Counted from the first letter of the stretch, positions 61,401 to 63,685 are shown. The stretch: 64,000 nt of DNA from Patiria miniata (GCF_015706575.1 NW_024037047.1:3848632-3912631); one strand, 5' to 3'. Notes: generated by a model from the letters alone, not told the origin. Made by a program: numbers and translations.

Positions 61401-63685
61401 TTATTCTTAGCCAACACTGAGAAAATGTGACCGGCTCCACAAAAAAGGTATTTTGTCGCAAAAAAAAGAAAAACTGAGTTATACACATGGTTGGAAAGCC
61501 CACAATGTAAGCTTTCATTTGGTATTGGACATGTAATAGAGCTCCATAGCCCCTCCCGTTCTGGAGATATGATTATTTGCATATTAATTACTTCCTTGGA
61601 GTTCAAATTACACAACTGAGAAAAACCGGCTTTGAAATAGCTGGCTTTGTTGTAGAACAACAGAACGATGCACACAAAATGGCCGTTTTTTCCACTTTGT
61701 TCATCAAAATCAACATTTCTGTGCATGAAACCTAAAACTGTAGGTATTAAAGATGTCATTCAAAAAATGAAAATAACATTTTGATTATTTTGAAACAGTA
61801 TGCCCCTTCAGCTTCGCCGCGGGGCATAAAAAGTAAGAACACATCTGAATTTACTGAATTGTCCTCCACATATTTTTTGAGTTTAACTGCAATTGCTGCT
61901 TGCCAAACGATAATTGTGAACAGCATTGTCACGCTGATTGCTAGTGGCAGGACGATTCCCTTACCGATTTCTGCTGCTTCTGCTGGTCCAAACTTGAGTG
62001 GTTCATACTCCAGTTCAATTTCCCAATTTTCCTCCTCATCTGCGGTCGGAATCTCGTAGGTCAGAACTGCTTCGTTACCAGTCGACGTCCAGGAGAACGG
62101 TTCGTGAGTTCCACACATCGTCTTCTCTACACCAGAATCTATGAATGTTATCTAAACCAGAAATGTTCAAACCAGGGGTTGGAAGTCTGTAAAGGTGGAT
62201 TCATCCAATGCTTGTCAAAATTGGTGGAAAAAGTACACATGAAGTTAAAGGGAATATACAACATTTGCAAACATCGAAAAATAAAACTACCAAGTTTTTA
62301 CGAAATACCTTACTAGGATGTTGGTAAACAACAGTCTAAAGCATCCTGTAAAATTATGGCACCTGGTGTGAAGTCATTCTCAAGAAAATGATATTTTTGT
62401 ATACATTTCCAACGGGTTGGAAAAACCTAACTATTTTTCAACTACTGCTCCAACTTTACACTTTTTTCAGTCCAAATTTTGTGTGCTATTGGTTACATGT
62501 TCATCAATGGGTGCAGGCCAGCTAGACTGGTTCCCTTACAATTTCCGGCATCTGTAAATTGATCCATTTTATCTTTAGTGGAGTCAAGGAACCAGACTAC
62601 TTGAACATTTTGGTTTTCTTGGTTTTTCCAGCATTTTCGAACACAAAACTTTAAACATGTCAGTGTCACAATATTTAATCTATTATACTAACCCCTCAAA
62701 TAGTTTTTTTCAGAAAATTACAGCAAAAGCCAATGATGTACATTCCCTTTAAATCATGAAGTTAACACATGAAATTATCCATCACTGCATCTATAGTTAA
62801 TAATAGGCCTAACTCTACACCACGGACTACAACATTATTAAAATAAACTGATGAAAAAGCCATTTTACTGTTCAACTTTAAAAAAAAAAAATTGCCGATC
62901 ACAGAAGGCCAGCCTAGTGTTCTCTTTGTACCTACTTCATCTACCGACTGGCTGACTAATTCACTGACTATCACGTGTGATTTACACTGGTTGTAGACCA
63001 GTGAAGAGACCAGGGCCCAATTTCATAGCGCTGCTTAACAGCTGACTTTGTGCTTACCGAGCCTCCATCTATTTCATAGGGACCGTTAAGCAGTAAGCAC
63101 AGCAAAAGCAGGCTTAACCTCAGAAGAAAACTTTGCTTAAATCAGTGACGTAACAATAGAAATATCCATGCGCGCGCAACCGTTAGCATGAAATAGTGCT
63201 TAAGCAGCAGCATGATTTTCTGCTATAGTAAGCACAACTTTTCTGCTTACTGTTAAGCAGTGCTATGAAATTGGGCCCAGTGCTATTGTATAGGATAACG
63301 CCAATTAATTTGGCTAAATCCAGCCCATTGTACAAACCAGATGCATGAAAGACTTCAAGTGAATATTTTTAAACCACTCTGAATCAATTGAACAGAATTT
63401 TGAGCACTCTAGGACCAACTTTACTAAGCTTACCTTGTCTTGTTTTTATTATTGACTTGAAACAGTATTGGGAGCTTATTCCTCAATTTGATAGAATAAA
63501 TGAACATGAACTTAAGCTTACCAGCACAGGTTTGGTGCAGAGAACAGTAAACACGGCGAAGGACAAGGCTACTTTATCATCTGGCGCAGCATGGAAGAGC
63601 ACTTCACAGGTTCCTGGCTCGGATCCTGGTGACTGGACTTCGGAGACGTACATCCCCATCGGTCCATCAAAAACAGATGAGCACT
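1..63685 (-). CDS. Giant multi-CUB protein gene (cubilin-like array), partial at both ends
   Basis: The 27 minus-strand exons listed separately add up to about 4.8 kb of coding sequence, roughly 1,600 residues, and build 13 full CUB domains and part of a 14th. CUB domains are about 110-residue extracellular beta-sandwich modules that bind proteins, often with calcium. Each domain here has a first exon (Cys near the start, a second Cys, then a C-x-x-D-Y/F motif) and a second exon (FCG-x-x-x-PF-x-W-x-S-x-x-NEV and SD-x-x-x-x-x-GF/Y). Splicing is always phase 0 inside a domain and phase 1 between domains, so all exons can join in one frame. Linkers between domains are very short, as in cubilin. 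No signal peptide, EGF repeat or true stop is visible, so identity with cubilin is inference. The 26-kb gap between exons at 45256 and 19100 leaves open that these are two adjacent genes, because every CUB boundary in this family shares the same phases. Confidence 0.7.
84..1211. other. Intron between CUB-13 and CUB-14
   Basis: AT-rich intron. Three strings of the type GCAAAAGGTCGTAAGC/GCAAAAGGACATAAGG (near 438, 536 and 600) hint at a degenerate repeat. Nothing else is seen. Confidence 0.5.
1212..1407 (-). CDS. CUB-13 second-half exon
   Basis: LKNFPEGPMDKYCGTLDPFN is followed by WVSRTNEVVLEF and SDASTRMKGYTAHY, then a longer Pro-rich linker (PAPLVPAPTENLPAI) than elsewhere in the array. The donor is GTAAGC, phase 1, and joins in frame to the next exon (V-S-K-C). 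Confidence 0.9.
1408..2619. other. Intron inside CUB-13
   Basis: AT-rich intron with no recognisable gene or clear mobile element. Confidence 0.5.
2620..2801 (-). CDS. CUB-13 first-half exon
   Basis: ACDESLFTPNGTLSSPLYPQ is followed by YPSNKDCRTTITAEPG and FEFEFHETCDYDYVL. This is a near-consensus first half with C-D-Y-D-Y and an NGT glycosylation site. The donor is GTGAGT. Confidence 0.9.
2960..3502 (-). repeat. Tandem copies of the CUB-12 exon tail within the intron
   Basis: The end of exon 3503-3674 with adjoining intron (GAGGTGGCTGGGTTTGGCAA preceded by ATCAACCAACC on the plus strand) recurs near 2971, 3118, 3241 and 3386, at spacings of about 115-150 bp. The copies are diverged. Confidence 0.75.
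3503..3674 (-). CDS. CUB-12 second-half exon
   Basis: IRTQGIGAPQTFCGVKAPFS is followed by WLSSGNVAIVTF and SDYIVTSTGFKADYELV. The donor is the weak GTTGGT, chosen because it gives phase 1. The exon end plus the donor region has been duplicated several times into the intron (2960-3500). A tRNA-derived SINE lies upstream in the preceding intron. Confidence 0.86.
3812..4100 (+). mobile_element. tRNA-derived SINE
   Basis: GTGGCATAGTGCGTAAAGCA resembles an RNA polymerase III A box and GGGTTCGATTCCCG a B box about 35 bp later, as in tRNA genes. The downstream body (TTTCTCCGGGTTGTCCGG) is not tRNA. It lies in the intron between the CUB-12 exons. Confidence 0.75.
4168..4349 (-). CDS. CUB-12 first-half exon
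   Basis: GCDSSLTADKGTVQSPGFPS is followed by NNLHCVTTVTG and DVEESESCSYDYVV. It is close to the CUB consensus, including G-T-V-x-S-P-G-F-P and C-S-Y-D-Y, so calcium binding is plausible. The donor is GTACGT. Confidence 0.9.
5125..5157 (+). repeat. ATT microsatellite
   Basis: About ten ATT units in the intron, roughly 20 bp from the donor of exon 5175-5343. Confidence 0.9.
5175..5343 (-). CDS. CUB-11 second-half exon
   Basis: LTDAIIGDTDIYCGDKDPFT is followed by WISDGNVVIVKF and TDDQNGYQGYKATF, all standard CUB features. The donor is GTAAGT, phase 1. An ATT microsatellite lies just inside the following intron. Confidence 0.9.
5415..5936. mobile_element. Inverted-repeat element, probable TTAA target
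   Basis: Left end AGGGACACTAGGTCCTGGAA and right end TTTCAGGACCTAGTGCCCCT are inverted repeats. The left flank is TTAA and the right is ATAA, consistent with a once-duplicated TTAA with one change. It is 522 bp, non-coding, in the intron before CUB-11's second exon. Confidence 0.72.
6530..6720 (-). CDS. CUB-11 first-half exon
   Basis: GCNETLTSETGVVQSPNNAS is followed by NNSLICYQRIEVDPSQHVIL and SVESDPNCQKDFVE. Three cysteines and the C-x-x-D-F motif are present, with two potential N-glycosylation sites (NET, NAS) and a third at NNS. The donor is GTGAGA. Confidence 0.88.
6721..7730. other. Intron between CUB-10 and CUB-11, with the nearby stretch 6721-7730
   Basis: No exon, clear inverted-repeat element or RNA gene was recognised here. 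Confidence 0.5.
7731..7902 (-). CDS. CUB-10 second-half exon
   Basis: LTDLTTGRSTTLCGLLGPFT is followed by WSSTGNEILLEF and SDKSNTYPGYSAYY. This is one of the best-conserved CUB C-terminal halves in the array. The donor is GTTAGC, phase 1. Confidence 0.9.
8464..8654 (-). CDS. CUB-10 first-half exon
   Basis: DCSKVLVGDTGDLQSVNYPL is followed by YPTDIGCQTLI and ELEEETRDVGCTTDYLK. All motifs including the acidic stretch and C-T-T-D-Y-L are present, so the fold and perhaps the calcium site are intact. The donor is GTAAGA. Confidence 0.9.
8916..9084 (-). CDS. CUB-9 second-half exon
   Basis: VEDLASLRYDRYCDPELPFS is followed by WKSDSNEVMIRF, showing the CUB core with CD in place of CG. The usual SD-GF part is replaced by TNNTSAMQLVVEF. 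The donor GTAATA leaves phase 1. Confidence 0.85.
9735..9911 (+). mobile_element. 5S-rRNA-like SINE candidate
   Basis: AAGTTAAGCACCATTGACTA followed by GTCAGTACTCGGATGGGAA resembles the internal promoter of 5S rRNA (GCTAAGC ... GGTTAGTACTTGGATGGGA). A tRNA A-box-like string (TAGCTCAATGGAAGAGC) precedes it. The tail has the CTTTCGGATGGGACATAAAA core also seen in the SINE at 44230. It runs into the end of intron next to exon 9967-10157. Confidence 0.6.
9967..10157 (-). CDS. CUB-9 first-half exon
   Basis: ECTDVFDQTPETISIDEYRP is followed by AACHILLTLPPEEAVHLIF and AVCERHYVEV. Three cysteines are present. The usual SPxYP stretch is replaced by an acidic sequence and a run of leucines (PILLLLPTD). 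The donor is GTATAC. Confidence 0.83.
10202..10450. mobile_element. GGGGCCAATTTCA inverted-repeat element
   Basis: GGGGCCAATTTCATGAAGCT on the left and TGAAATTGGCCCC on the right are inverted ends, flanked by AGCT. Inner inverted AAGCACAAAAATGTGCTTAG also occurs. A related element lies at 63012. Confidence 0.72.
10780..11030 (+). repeat. Dispersed repeat shared with 62900-63440
   Basis: TTCGTACCTATC, GACCGACTAATT and AACACTAGGATTA then CCTGTCTTG occur in the same order near 62930, 62945, 63405 and 63435. The second copy is interrupted by the inverted-repeat element at 63012. Confidence 0.55.
11703..11868 (-). CDS. CUB-8 second-half exon, diverged
   Basis: IVDIATLRSKIICEVSHDLV is followed by FTSDTNEIAFGY and a degenerate end (FTVSWESIHREVTPG). 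Cys is retained with Glu instead of Gly after it. The donor is GTGAAG in phase 1. Confidence 0.8.
12540..12690 (+). repeat. Retroposon-like 3' tail
   Basis: The segment with CTGTTTGGGCACACCCTGAG followed by AATAAATCAATCAATAAATA looks like the 3' end of a non-LTR element. A related sequence in reverse orientation lies near 15385-15480 (GGGTATGCCCAAACAG). Family assignment is inference. Confidence 0.45.
12814..12992 (-). CDS. CUB-8 first-half exon, diverged
   Basis: The exon encodes GCFWILRGESGSMKSSEFLK, then WQGSCKLIIHTTPDNRLSL and EDCGNSGVT. All three cysteines are present, but the S-P-x-x-P-x-x-Y-P pattern is degraded and the D-Y after the third Cys is lost. Phases are normal; the donor is GTAAGT. 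Confidence 0.82.
13269..13443. mobile_element. 175-bp inverted-repeat element with TTAA flanks
   Basis: ACCCCGGTTCATACT and AGTATGAACTGGGCT form the ends, flanked by TTAA at 13265-13268 and 13444-13447. A related copy lies at 58210. Confidence 0.78.
13516..13678 (-). CDS. CUB-7 second-half exon
   Basis: FDDLSSGYSSVLCGTHGLFA is followed by W-T-T-S-G-N-E-V-A-I and TDEDTASSGISMTHSQV. The fourth Cys is retained as the partner of the third. The donor GTTAGT is weaker than others but gives the expected phase 1. Confidence 0.85.
13920..14075 (+). repeat. CAAAGTCATCAAAGTCAAAG simple repeat
   Basis: Irregular repeats of CACAAGTC and TCATCAAAG. The same CACAAGTCAATCACAAGTCA string reappears at 63795-63850. 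Confidence 0.75.
14326..14618 (+). repeat. Dispersed repeat, copy A
   Basis: About 290 bp containing GCAACACTTGTCTAAAAGAC, CAAACTGCCTCAGAGTCTGT and CACCTGATGCACTGTGTTGC is about three-quarters or more identical to 60585-60895. Both are in introns in the same plus-strand orientation. Confidence 0.8.
14896..15077 (-). CDS. CUB-7 first-half exon missing the first two Cys
   Basis: The exon encodes PSEHTSEESGSFQSTNFPEG, then YPSPHEQSWMVHS and ELEESVDCSKDYVK. The G-x-x-x-S-x-x-x-P-x-x-Y-P pattern is recognisable, but the first and second cysteines are both absent, so the first disulfide was lost as a pair. The third Cys and the S-K-D-Y motif are kept. The donor is GTATGA. Confidence 0.82.
15380..15540 (-). 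repeat. Retroposon-like 3' tail, reverse orientation
   Basis: The reverse complement contains CTGTTTGGGCATACCCTGCA and an upstream GCATCAGTGAAAACCAGTTT, parallel to the segment at 12600. No reverse transcriptase frame accompanies it. Confidence 0.42.
15747..15909 (-). CDS. CUB-6 second-half exon
   Basis: VEDITNGRKSIFCGHYSYFS is followed by WLSDTNAVLVTF and HGFRAKYETV. The CUB core motifs are intact, although SD is replaced by TN. The donor is GTAATT. The intron before it carries a transposable element with a 9-bp target duplication. Confidence 0.88.
16030..16302. mobile_element. Inverted-repeat element with a 9-bp target duplication
   Basis: CATGGGCGTCGCGAGG and CCTGGCGACGCCCATG form the ends, flanked by perfect GGTGATATC direct repeats (16021-16029 and 16303-16311). 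The interior is mostly A-rich and G-rich tracts. A 9-bp duplication is typical of Mutator-like or Merlin-like elements. Confidence 0.75.
16505..16640 (+). repeat. Dispersed repeat shared with 44572-44675
   Basis: CACACAAGACTTTATAAAGT then TCTGTAATGGCATT and GTTGCATGCCTG match CACACAAGACTTCGTACAGT, GTTTGTAATGGCATT and GTCACATGCCTG near 44600-44672. Confidence 0.6.
16652..16875 (-). CDS. CUB-6 first-half exon without the first Cys
   Basis: The exon starts EHVAEYHRIFRKEQGEFSSL where a Cys is expected, keeps the second Cys (DGNCSVMIEV) and the third (VNCHPEFVL). The second Cys therefore has no obvious partner. An insert rich in P, D and N precedes the third Cys, making this the longest first-half exon (224 nt). 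The acceptor is at 16876-16877 and the donor is GTAAGG. Confidence 0.8.
16876..18251. other. Intron between CUB-5 and CUB-6
   Basis: Nothing specific recognised. Repeated ATTGATGGA(T/G)TWTGATGGACTTG strings near 17850 and 18035 suggest a small duplicated motif. The minus-strand CUB frame does not continue here. Confidence 0.45.
18252..18450 (-). CDS. CUB-5 second-half exon, diverged
   Basis: The exon encodes VIDVEPSRTLTYCQAQEPFS, then IISTANEIRLRFKW and a longer than usual C-terminal part (ARRQLSGDNEPVIVRHYVMD). The Cys is kept but the following Gly is Gln. The SD motif is replaced by TN. At 199 nt it is the longest second-half exon in the window. Phases are normal (GTGAGC donor). Confidence 0.8.
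18800..18910. mobile_element. Remnant of the 55286 element family
   Basis: GGAGTACTCGCGCGTGTTAG followed by ACACACATTTTGTGCATGTC and CACTTCGGTATTCTA parallels the element at 55286-55437. It abuts the donor of exon 18928-19100. Confidence 0.6.
18928..19100 (-). CDS. CUB-5 first-half exon
   Basis: The exon encodes ACSGMILEDTGVVRWPTDF, then STDCELTLHSHPLNRVIL and GNNCRDLSVE. Three cysteines are present. Its 5' side faces the 26-kb intron that contains the plus-strand MAPEG cluster. The GTACGT donor lies less than 20 bp from a remnant of a small inverted-repeat element (18800-18910). Confidence 0.85.
19902..20230 (+). repeat. Two-copy 165-bp tandem duplication upstream of MAPEG copy 1
   Basis: The segment beginning TCTCAGAGCTGCATGTAAA at 19902 recurs at 20069 with only a few changes. 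The second copy ends 5 bp before the candidate TATA box, so it forms the proximal promoter region. Confidence 0.85.
20235..20242 (+). promoter_or_regulatory. Candidate TATA box of MAPEG copy 1
   Basis: TATAAAAA lies 77 bp before the ATG at 20319, a fitting distance for a short 5' UTR without an intron. It directly follows a duplicated 165-bp segment. This is inference from position and sequence only. Confidence 0.4.
20319..21440 (+). CDS. MAPEG/TMEM79-like membrane protein, copy 1 (exons 20319-20519 and 21078-21440)
   Basis: Two exons joined in phase 0 (donor GTAAGT at 20520, acceptor ACACAG ending at 21077) encode 187 residues ending GASYGI. About four hydrophobic helices are visible: residues 16-36, 49-66, 108-145 (two adjacent) and 156-178. 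The motif R-A-L-Q-N-T-L-E (R98, N102, E105) matches the R-x-x-x-N-x-x-E pattern of MAPEG enzymes, where it lines the glutathione site. The pattern L-x-F/Y-T-L-R-W plus D-S-N-H-L-K-L-V-P resembles the MAPEG region of TMEM79 (mattrin). Enzymatic activity is not shown. This is the most diverged copy: it lacks the SSTVA-like C-terminus of the others and has F/Y substitutions. A small TTAA-flanked element sits 60 bp past the stop and contains an AATAAA. Strand is opposite to the surrounding CUB gene. Confidence 0.85.
21504..21850. mobile_element. TTAA-flanked small inverted-repeat element next to MAPEG copy 1
   Basis: The ends CTCTTTCGCTAC and GTAGCGAAAGAG are perfect inverted repeats, flanked on both sides by TTAA. 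The 347-bp element is richer in GC than its surroundings and has no coding capacity. It contains an AATAAA that could serve the gene ending 60 bp upstream (inference). Confidence 0.82.
22932..23165 (+). repeat. AGCTTGCGGCAAGCTTGCC minisatellite
   Basis: About ten units of around 24 bp built on AGCTTGCGGCAAGCTTGCC, alternating with CAGCTAGCTTG. Each unit contains the palindrome AAGCTT. It lies in the intergenic region between MAPEG copies 1 and 2. Confidence 0.85.
23577..23878. mobile_element. Small inverted-repeat element with a preserved empty site
   Basis: The ends (GCTTGTCTTACATACGCAGT on the left, matching the complement of ACTACGTATGTGAAACAAGT on the right) form inverted repeats. Duplication units 1-2 and 2-3 carry the same flank without the insert (CACTGTTGACTTTG at 28505 and 33141). 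TGA is duplicated at the ends. Confidence 0.78.
25505..25812 (+). repeat. CAAGCTTGCAGGCTATCACG minisatellite, unit 1
   Basis: Degenerate repeats of CAAGCTTGCAGGCTATCACG followed by repeats of GCAAGCCTGCA lie about 0.55-0.85 kb upstream of MAPEG copy 2. Long open frames rich in L-Q-A-C in this interval are a by-product of the repeat. Confidence 0.85.
26347..27430 (+). CDS. MAPEG/TMEM79-like membrane protein, copy 2 (exons 26347-26544 and 27053-27430)
   Basis: The two exons (donor GTGAGT at 26545, acceptor CAACAG ending at 27052) encode 191 residues. Helices are at about 15-35, 47-66, 106-120, 124-146 and 156-178. The MAPEG-type motif R-A-L-Q-N-T-L-E gives R97, N101 and E104. The protein is identical in sequence to copy 3 as far as I compared the exons. 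The unit shares a 4.6-kb block with copy 3 including introns and flanks. An AATAAA lies about 330 bp after the stop (27758). TMEM79 in mammals is a Golgi/lamellar-granule membrane protein; whether that role extends to these genes is unknown. Confidence 0.87.
30142..30449 (+). repeat. CAAGCTTGCAGGCTATCACG minisatellite, unit 2
   Basis: Duplicate of the array at 25505-25812, carried along in the 4.6-kb segmental duplication upstream of MAPEG copy 3. Confidence 0.85.
30984..32067 (+). CDS. MAPEG/TMEM79-like membrane protein, copy 3 (exons 30984-31181 and 31690-32067)
   Basis: This copy lies exactly 4,637 bp downstream of copy 2 and encodes the same 191-residue protein with the same splice sites. 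Helices and the R-A-L-Q-N-T-L-E motif are unchanged. The near identity extends over introns and intergenic DNA, which means either a very recent tandem duplication, gene conversion, or an assembly that kept both haplotypes as separate copies. A polyadenylation signal AATAAA lies at 32394. Confidence 0.87.
34428..34470 (+). repeat. (GT)n followed by long poly-G tract
   Basis: A TG microsatellite leads into a run of more than 25 G. The same tract has 11 G at 25174 and about 16 G at 29808 in the other units, so it expands between copies. Confidence 0.9.
34823..35120 (+). repeat. CAAGCTTGCAGGCTATCACG minisatellite, unit 3
   Basis: Related array upstream of broken copy 4. It has a different repeat number and order from units 1 and 2, and its end is interrupted by the AACGTTGA-type array. 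Confidence 0.82.
35122..35466 (+). repeat. AACGTTGA-type palindromic minisatellite, inserted in duplication unit 3
   Basis: The interval is dominated by units such as TTCAACGTTGATTTAATG and ACGTTGAATCAACGT with a longer period of about 120 bp marked by TTAATGATTGAATTTG. Units 1 and 2 of the segmental duplication lack it, so it was gained in unit 3 or lost in the others. It splits the AGCTTGC array. Confidence 0.8.
36048..37737 (+). pseudogene. MAPEG/TMEM79-like copy 4, frame broken (exons 36048-36250 and 37362-37737)
   Basis: This copy is closely related to copies 2 and 3, with 6 extra bases near the start of exon 1 that add two residues (E-G). Exon 1 has lost one C in the run of C residues coding Y-A-P-F near 36151, shifting the frame. 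Exon 2 has lost two bases in the codons for L-G-R-I near 37580, shifting it again. Because the two breaks are in different exons, the region between them would be read out of frame. The intron is enlarged by a 589-bp solo LTR. The pseudogene call depends on the assembly being right; both breaks are tiny indels. Confidence 0.75.
36518..37106 (-). mobile_element. Solo LTR in the intron of MAPEG copy 4
   Basis: Compared with the same intron in copies 2 and 3, 589 bp are inserted. On the minus strand the insert starts TGTGGCAGGGCC and ends in CA. It is flanked by CACCG and CACCC, a 5-bp target duplication with one mismatch. On the minus strand a TATAAA-like box lies near 36855 and AATAAA near 36695, in the order expected for an LTR. 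No internal retroelement sequence is present. The superfamily is not determined. Confidence 0.75.
38190..38570 (+). repeat. Degenerate repeats of GGAGGAATTTGCAGGATT
   Basis: At least four copies of a motif like GGAGGAATTTGCAGGATTGAGG occur here between MAPEG copies 4 and 5, some followed by CTACAT. Similar strings in reverse occur in the introns of the MAPEG copies (near 26925). No gene is visible from 38077 to 41473. Confidence 0.55.
38571..41473. other. Intergenic stretch between MAPEG copies 4 and 5
   Basis: No convincing exon was found. From about 39610 to 40330 the sequence is a diverged relative of the region downstream of copies 1-3. TACATGTA-type motifs are dense, and a poly-G tract lies at 40954. 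Confidence 0.5.
41474..42659 (+). CDS. MAPEG/TMEM79-like membrane protein, copy 5 (exons 41474-41677 and 42282-42659)
   Basis: Two exons (donor GTGAGC at 41678, acceptor TCGTAG ending at 42281) encode 193 residues with the same layout as the other copies: hydrophobic helices at about 17-37, 50-68, 108-121, 126-148 and 157-180. R99, N103 and E106 form the MAPEG-type R-x-x-x-N-x-x-E motif. It differs from copies 2 and 3 at many positions (for example GDHLGRAFGFALTFFPN against GNHINRGFGFVLNMFPN) and ends in the same SSSVA-like tail. It is intact. The intron contains repeat fragments with poly-C tracts. Its flanks are diverged relatives of the 4.6-kb unit. Confidence 0.87.
42660..44229. other. 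Region downstream of MAPEG copy 5
   Basis: No exon recognised. The first 320 bp include two diverged copies of a segment with TTAGCTGT(A/G)CATTTTCAAAT (near 42830 and 42890). The rest is AT-rich with many TACATGTA-type motifs. Confidence 0.45.
44230..44530 (-). mobile_element. tRNA-derived SINE
   Basis: On the minus strand the sequence starts TGTCATGGCCTAGCGGTTAA (A box) and has GGGTTCGAGCCCGC (B box) about 40 bp later. It continues with a body containing CTTCGGATGGGACGTTAA and ends in an AAGAACC-type repeat tail. It lies in the giant intron between MAPEG copy 5 and CUB-4. Confidence 0.8.
44572..44675 (+). repeat. Dispersed repeat shared with 16505-16640
   Basis: Second copy of the short repeat described at 16505; function unknown and no coding frame is shared. 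Confidence 0.6.
45256..45433 (-). CDS. CUB-4 second-half exon lacking the CG motif
   Basis: IRDVFLEGDGHIEKLEGHLP is followed by SFTWTSSRNELVIVA, which keeps the W-T-S-x-x-N-E core, but there is no Cys where FCG normally lies. This matches the loss of the partner Cys in the preceding exon. The donor is GTGAGT, phase 1. The next recognised exon of the gene is 26 kb away, across the MAPEG gene cluster. Confidence 0.82.
45560..45747 (-). CDS. CUB-4 first-half exon lacking the third Cys
   Basis: The exon encodes DCRQHLTKSREYIRLP, then GDAYCFILITAEPDQRIIL and PPPVGYEPDFVE. The first two cysteines are present, but the third (normally C-x-x-D-Y/F) is absent: the sequence reads GYEPDF. The partner Cys in the following exon is missing too, so the second CUB disulfide has been lost as a pair. 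Splice phases are normal. Confidence 0.82.
46146..46690 (+). repeat. Left terminal inverted repeat of the 8.7-kb transposon
   Basis: About 545 bp, the reverse complement of 54321-54865 with scattered mismatches. Includes the shared stretch ACGCCTGTTACCATGG in inverted orientation. Confidence 0.88.
47342..47680. mobile_element. Small inverted-repeat element nested in the transposon
   Basis: TTAGCCCCACTTGTGTGGCC at the left end and GGCCACACAAGTGGGGCTAA at the right end are perfect inverted repeats. A second inner inverted pair (CCAACCTACTGA and TCAGTAGGTTGG) lies inside. It is non-coding and sits 5' of the transposase gene. Confidence 0.8.
48225..53460 (+). CDS. Transposase-like protein, five exons, one frame break
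   Basis: Exons 48225-48630, 49160-49278, 49409-50339, 50753-50883 and 51593-53460 join with matching phases (1, 0, 1, 0) and GT-AG sites, giving about 1,150 residues. The N-terminus is Cys/His-rich: ICPLHRGNLGIHW with a following Cys, then CRQC in exon 2, probably zinc-binding. A Glu/Ser/Pro-rich linker follows in exon 3. The central region (RSTLRVILGECTASIRKSLQ) may bind DNA. The last exon has three candidate catalytic Asp: TQDWAMKFLP, VRSDNAACYH and GGKGPCDR, suggesting a DDD-type nuclease. After the frame break comes a C2H2-like finger (CPEEGC then H-x-x-x-x-x-H) and a conserved FLTTQQISSYFSR segment. The frame changes by one base between about 52612 and 52650. The function is inferred from context and motifs; the ATG at 48225 is the first in the open frame, just after an AG that could be an acceptor of a 5' UTR exon. 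Confidence 0.82.
54321..54865 (-). repeat. Right terminal inverted repeat of the 8.7-kb transposon
   Basis: Partner of the left repeat. Equal lengths of the two repeats indicate few indels since insertion or since the last exchange between the ends. Confidence 0.88.
55286..55437. mobile_element. Small inverted-repeat element, GGAGTACCGAAGTG ends
   Basis: GGAGTACCGAAGTGTGACGT on the left and TGACGTATTCACTTCGGTACTCC on the right are inverted. A related remnant, sharing CACGTGCTAATGTATTTTAC and the right end, lies at 18800-18910. Confidence 0.72.
56421..56523. mobile_element. 100-bp hairpin element
   Basis: AATATTGGATGGCTTTTTTC with GGTGGATACAA pairs with TTGTATCCACC and AAAGCCATCCAATATT, leaving a loop of about 38 bases. 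AT-rich direct flanks surround it. Confidence 0.75.
56667..56847 (-). CDS. CUB-3 second-half exon
   Basis: The exon encodes FTDLTTGRTDRFCGTMPPFT followed by W-T-S-D-G-N-E-V and SDDIVQAGGFHLFSL. It is a well-conserved CUB C-terminal half. The GTATGG donor leaves phase 1. The next exon lies 10.9 kb away because the 8.7-kb TTAA transposon sits in this intron; without it the intron would be about 2.2 kb, in line with its neighbours. Confidence 0.9.
56926..57897. mobile_element. 970-bp GC-richer inverted-repeat element
   Basis: The ends GAGGCCTTTTCACACTATCT and the complement of ACAGTGTGAAAAGGCCTT are inverted. The interior is GC-rich for this window, with repeated TTCACACT and CCCGGTT-type strings and inner inverted segments. 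No protein-coding gene is supported. It lies in the intron upstream of CUB-3's second exon. Confidence 0.68.
58210..58335. mobile_element. Partial copy of the 13269 element family
   Basis: GTTCATACTTC, then GATGCGAATTTGACATCA, AAGCATTCGTTGCGAA and TGTGTTCAAATTTTGC align in order with the reverse complement of the element at 13269-13443. The left side is flanked by TTAA. The right end is not resolved. Confidence 0.62.
59198..59385 (-). CDS. CUB-3 first-half exon
   Basis: Residues DCLVITENEETAGEITTSLY, then YPSNSECYLTI and FDLEESDECEKDSL give the three expected cysteines and the acidic L-E-E-S stretch before the third Cys. The usual D-Y after that Cys appears as K-D-S. Start is in phase 1 and the GTGAGA donor leaves phase 0. 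Confidence 0.88.
59480..60236 (-). repeat. Tandem copies of the CUB-2 exon tail within the intron
   Basis: Six diverged units start near 59486, 59627, 59699, 59838, 59960 and 60107. Each repeats the pattern of the exon 3' end (for example TTGTCACTTACAGAGTACC against TTGTCGCTCACGGAGTACC in the exon), followed by shared intron sequence with GAGGTTCAAT. Units vary from about 70 to 147 bp. Confidence 0.78.
60237..60405 (-). CDS. CUB-2 second-half exon
   Basis: The exon encodes IVDVTTDRADVFCG, then PFAWTSDSNEVLIVF and SDNSEAYTGYEARYSV, all standard for the CUB C-terminal half. It ends in phase 1 at a GTATGT donor. The 3' end of this exon has been duplicated repeatedly into the following intron (59480-60236), which is described separately. 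Confidence 0.9.
60585..60895 (+). repeat. Dispersed repeat, copy B
   Basis: Partner of the repeat at 14326-14618, sharing CAAACTGCCTCAGAGTCTGT exactly. The family is not recognised and no coding frame is shared. Confidence 0.8.
61154..61362 (-). CDS. CUB-2 first-half exon
   Basis: The exon shows DCSQFIHDSTEGVIASPGHP, a classic CUB start (Cys, G-x-I-x-S-P-x-x-P), then YPDNAYCRTIIMV and, after a longer insert rich in E, N and K, the third Cys in TCQFDHLM. At 209 nt it is among the longest first-half exons because of that insert before the third Cys. It ends in phase 0 at a GTATGG donor. Confidence 0.88.
61965..62151 (-). CDS. CUB-1 second-half exon, with open read-through into the intron
   Basis: The exon starts in phase 0 with ITFIDSG and contains MCGTHEPFSWTSTGNEAVL, the typical CUB C-terminal half. 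It ends in phase 1 at a good GTAAGG donor after AEAAEI. The reading frame stays open for another 209 nt past the donor and encodes a hydrophobic run of about 20 residues (PLAISVTMLFTIIVW onwards) followed by KLKKY and a short tail. That resembles a membrane anchor with a stop-transfer, so an intron-retaining, membrane-bound isoform is possible. The spliced form is favoured here because it keeps phase with the next exon. Confidence 0.8.
62249..62748. mobile_element. 500-bp inverted-repeat element with TTAA flanks
   Basis: AGGGAATATACAACATTTG and the complement of CCAATGATGTACATTCCCT match as inverted ends. TTAA flanks lie at 62245-62248 and 62749-62752. It is in the intron between the CUB-1 exons. 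Confidence 0.75.
63012..63280. mobile_element. GGGCCCAATTTCAT inverted-repeat element
   Basis: GGGCCCAATTTCATAGCGCTGC on the left has its inverted counterpart GCTATGAAATTGGGCCC on the right. Inner CTTAAGCAG/CTGCTTA motifs are also inverted. It appears to have inserted into a dispersed repeat shared with 10780-11030. Confidence 0.75.
63522..63685 (-). CDS. CUB-1 first-half exon
   Basis: The exon begins in phase 1 with the codon remainder before a Cys (ECSSVFDG) and ends in phase 0 before a GTAAGC donor. It has the expected three cysteines (ECSS, GTCEV, VLCTK). The second Cys lies in the strand normally carrying C-x-W. The acidic D-Y after the third Cys is replaced by TKP, so the calcium site is probably lost. 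This is the most upstream exon visible; the gene continues beyond the right edge or begins very near it. Confidence 0.8.
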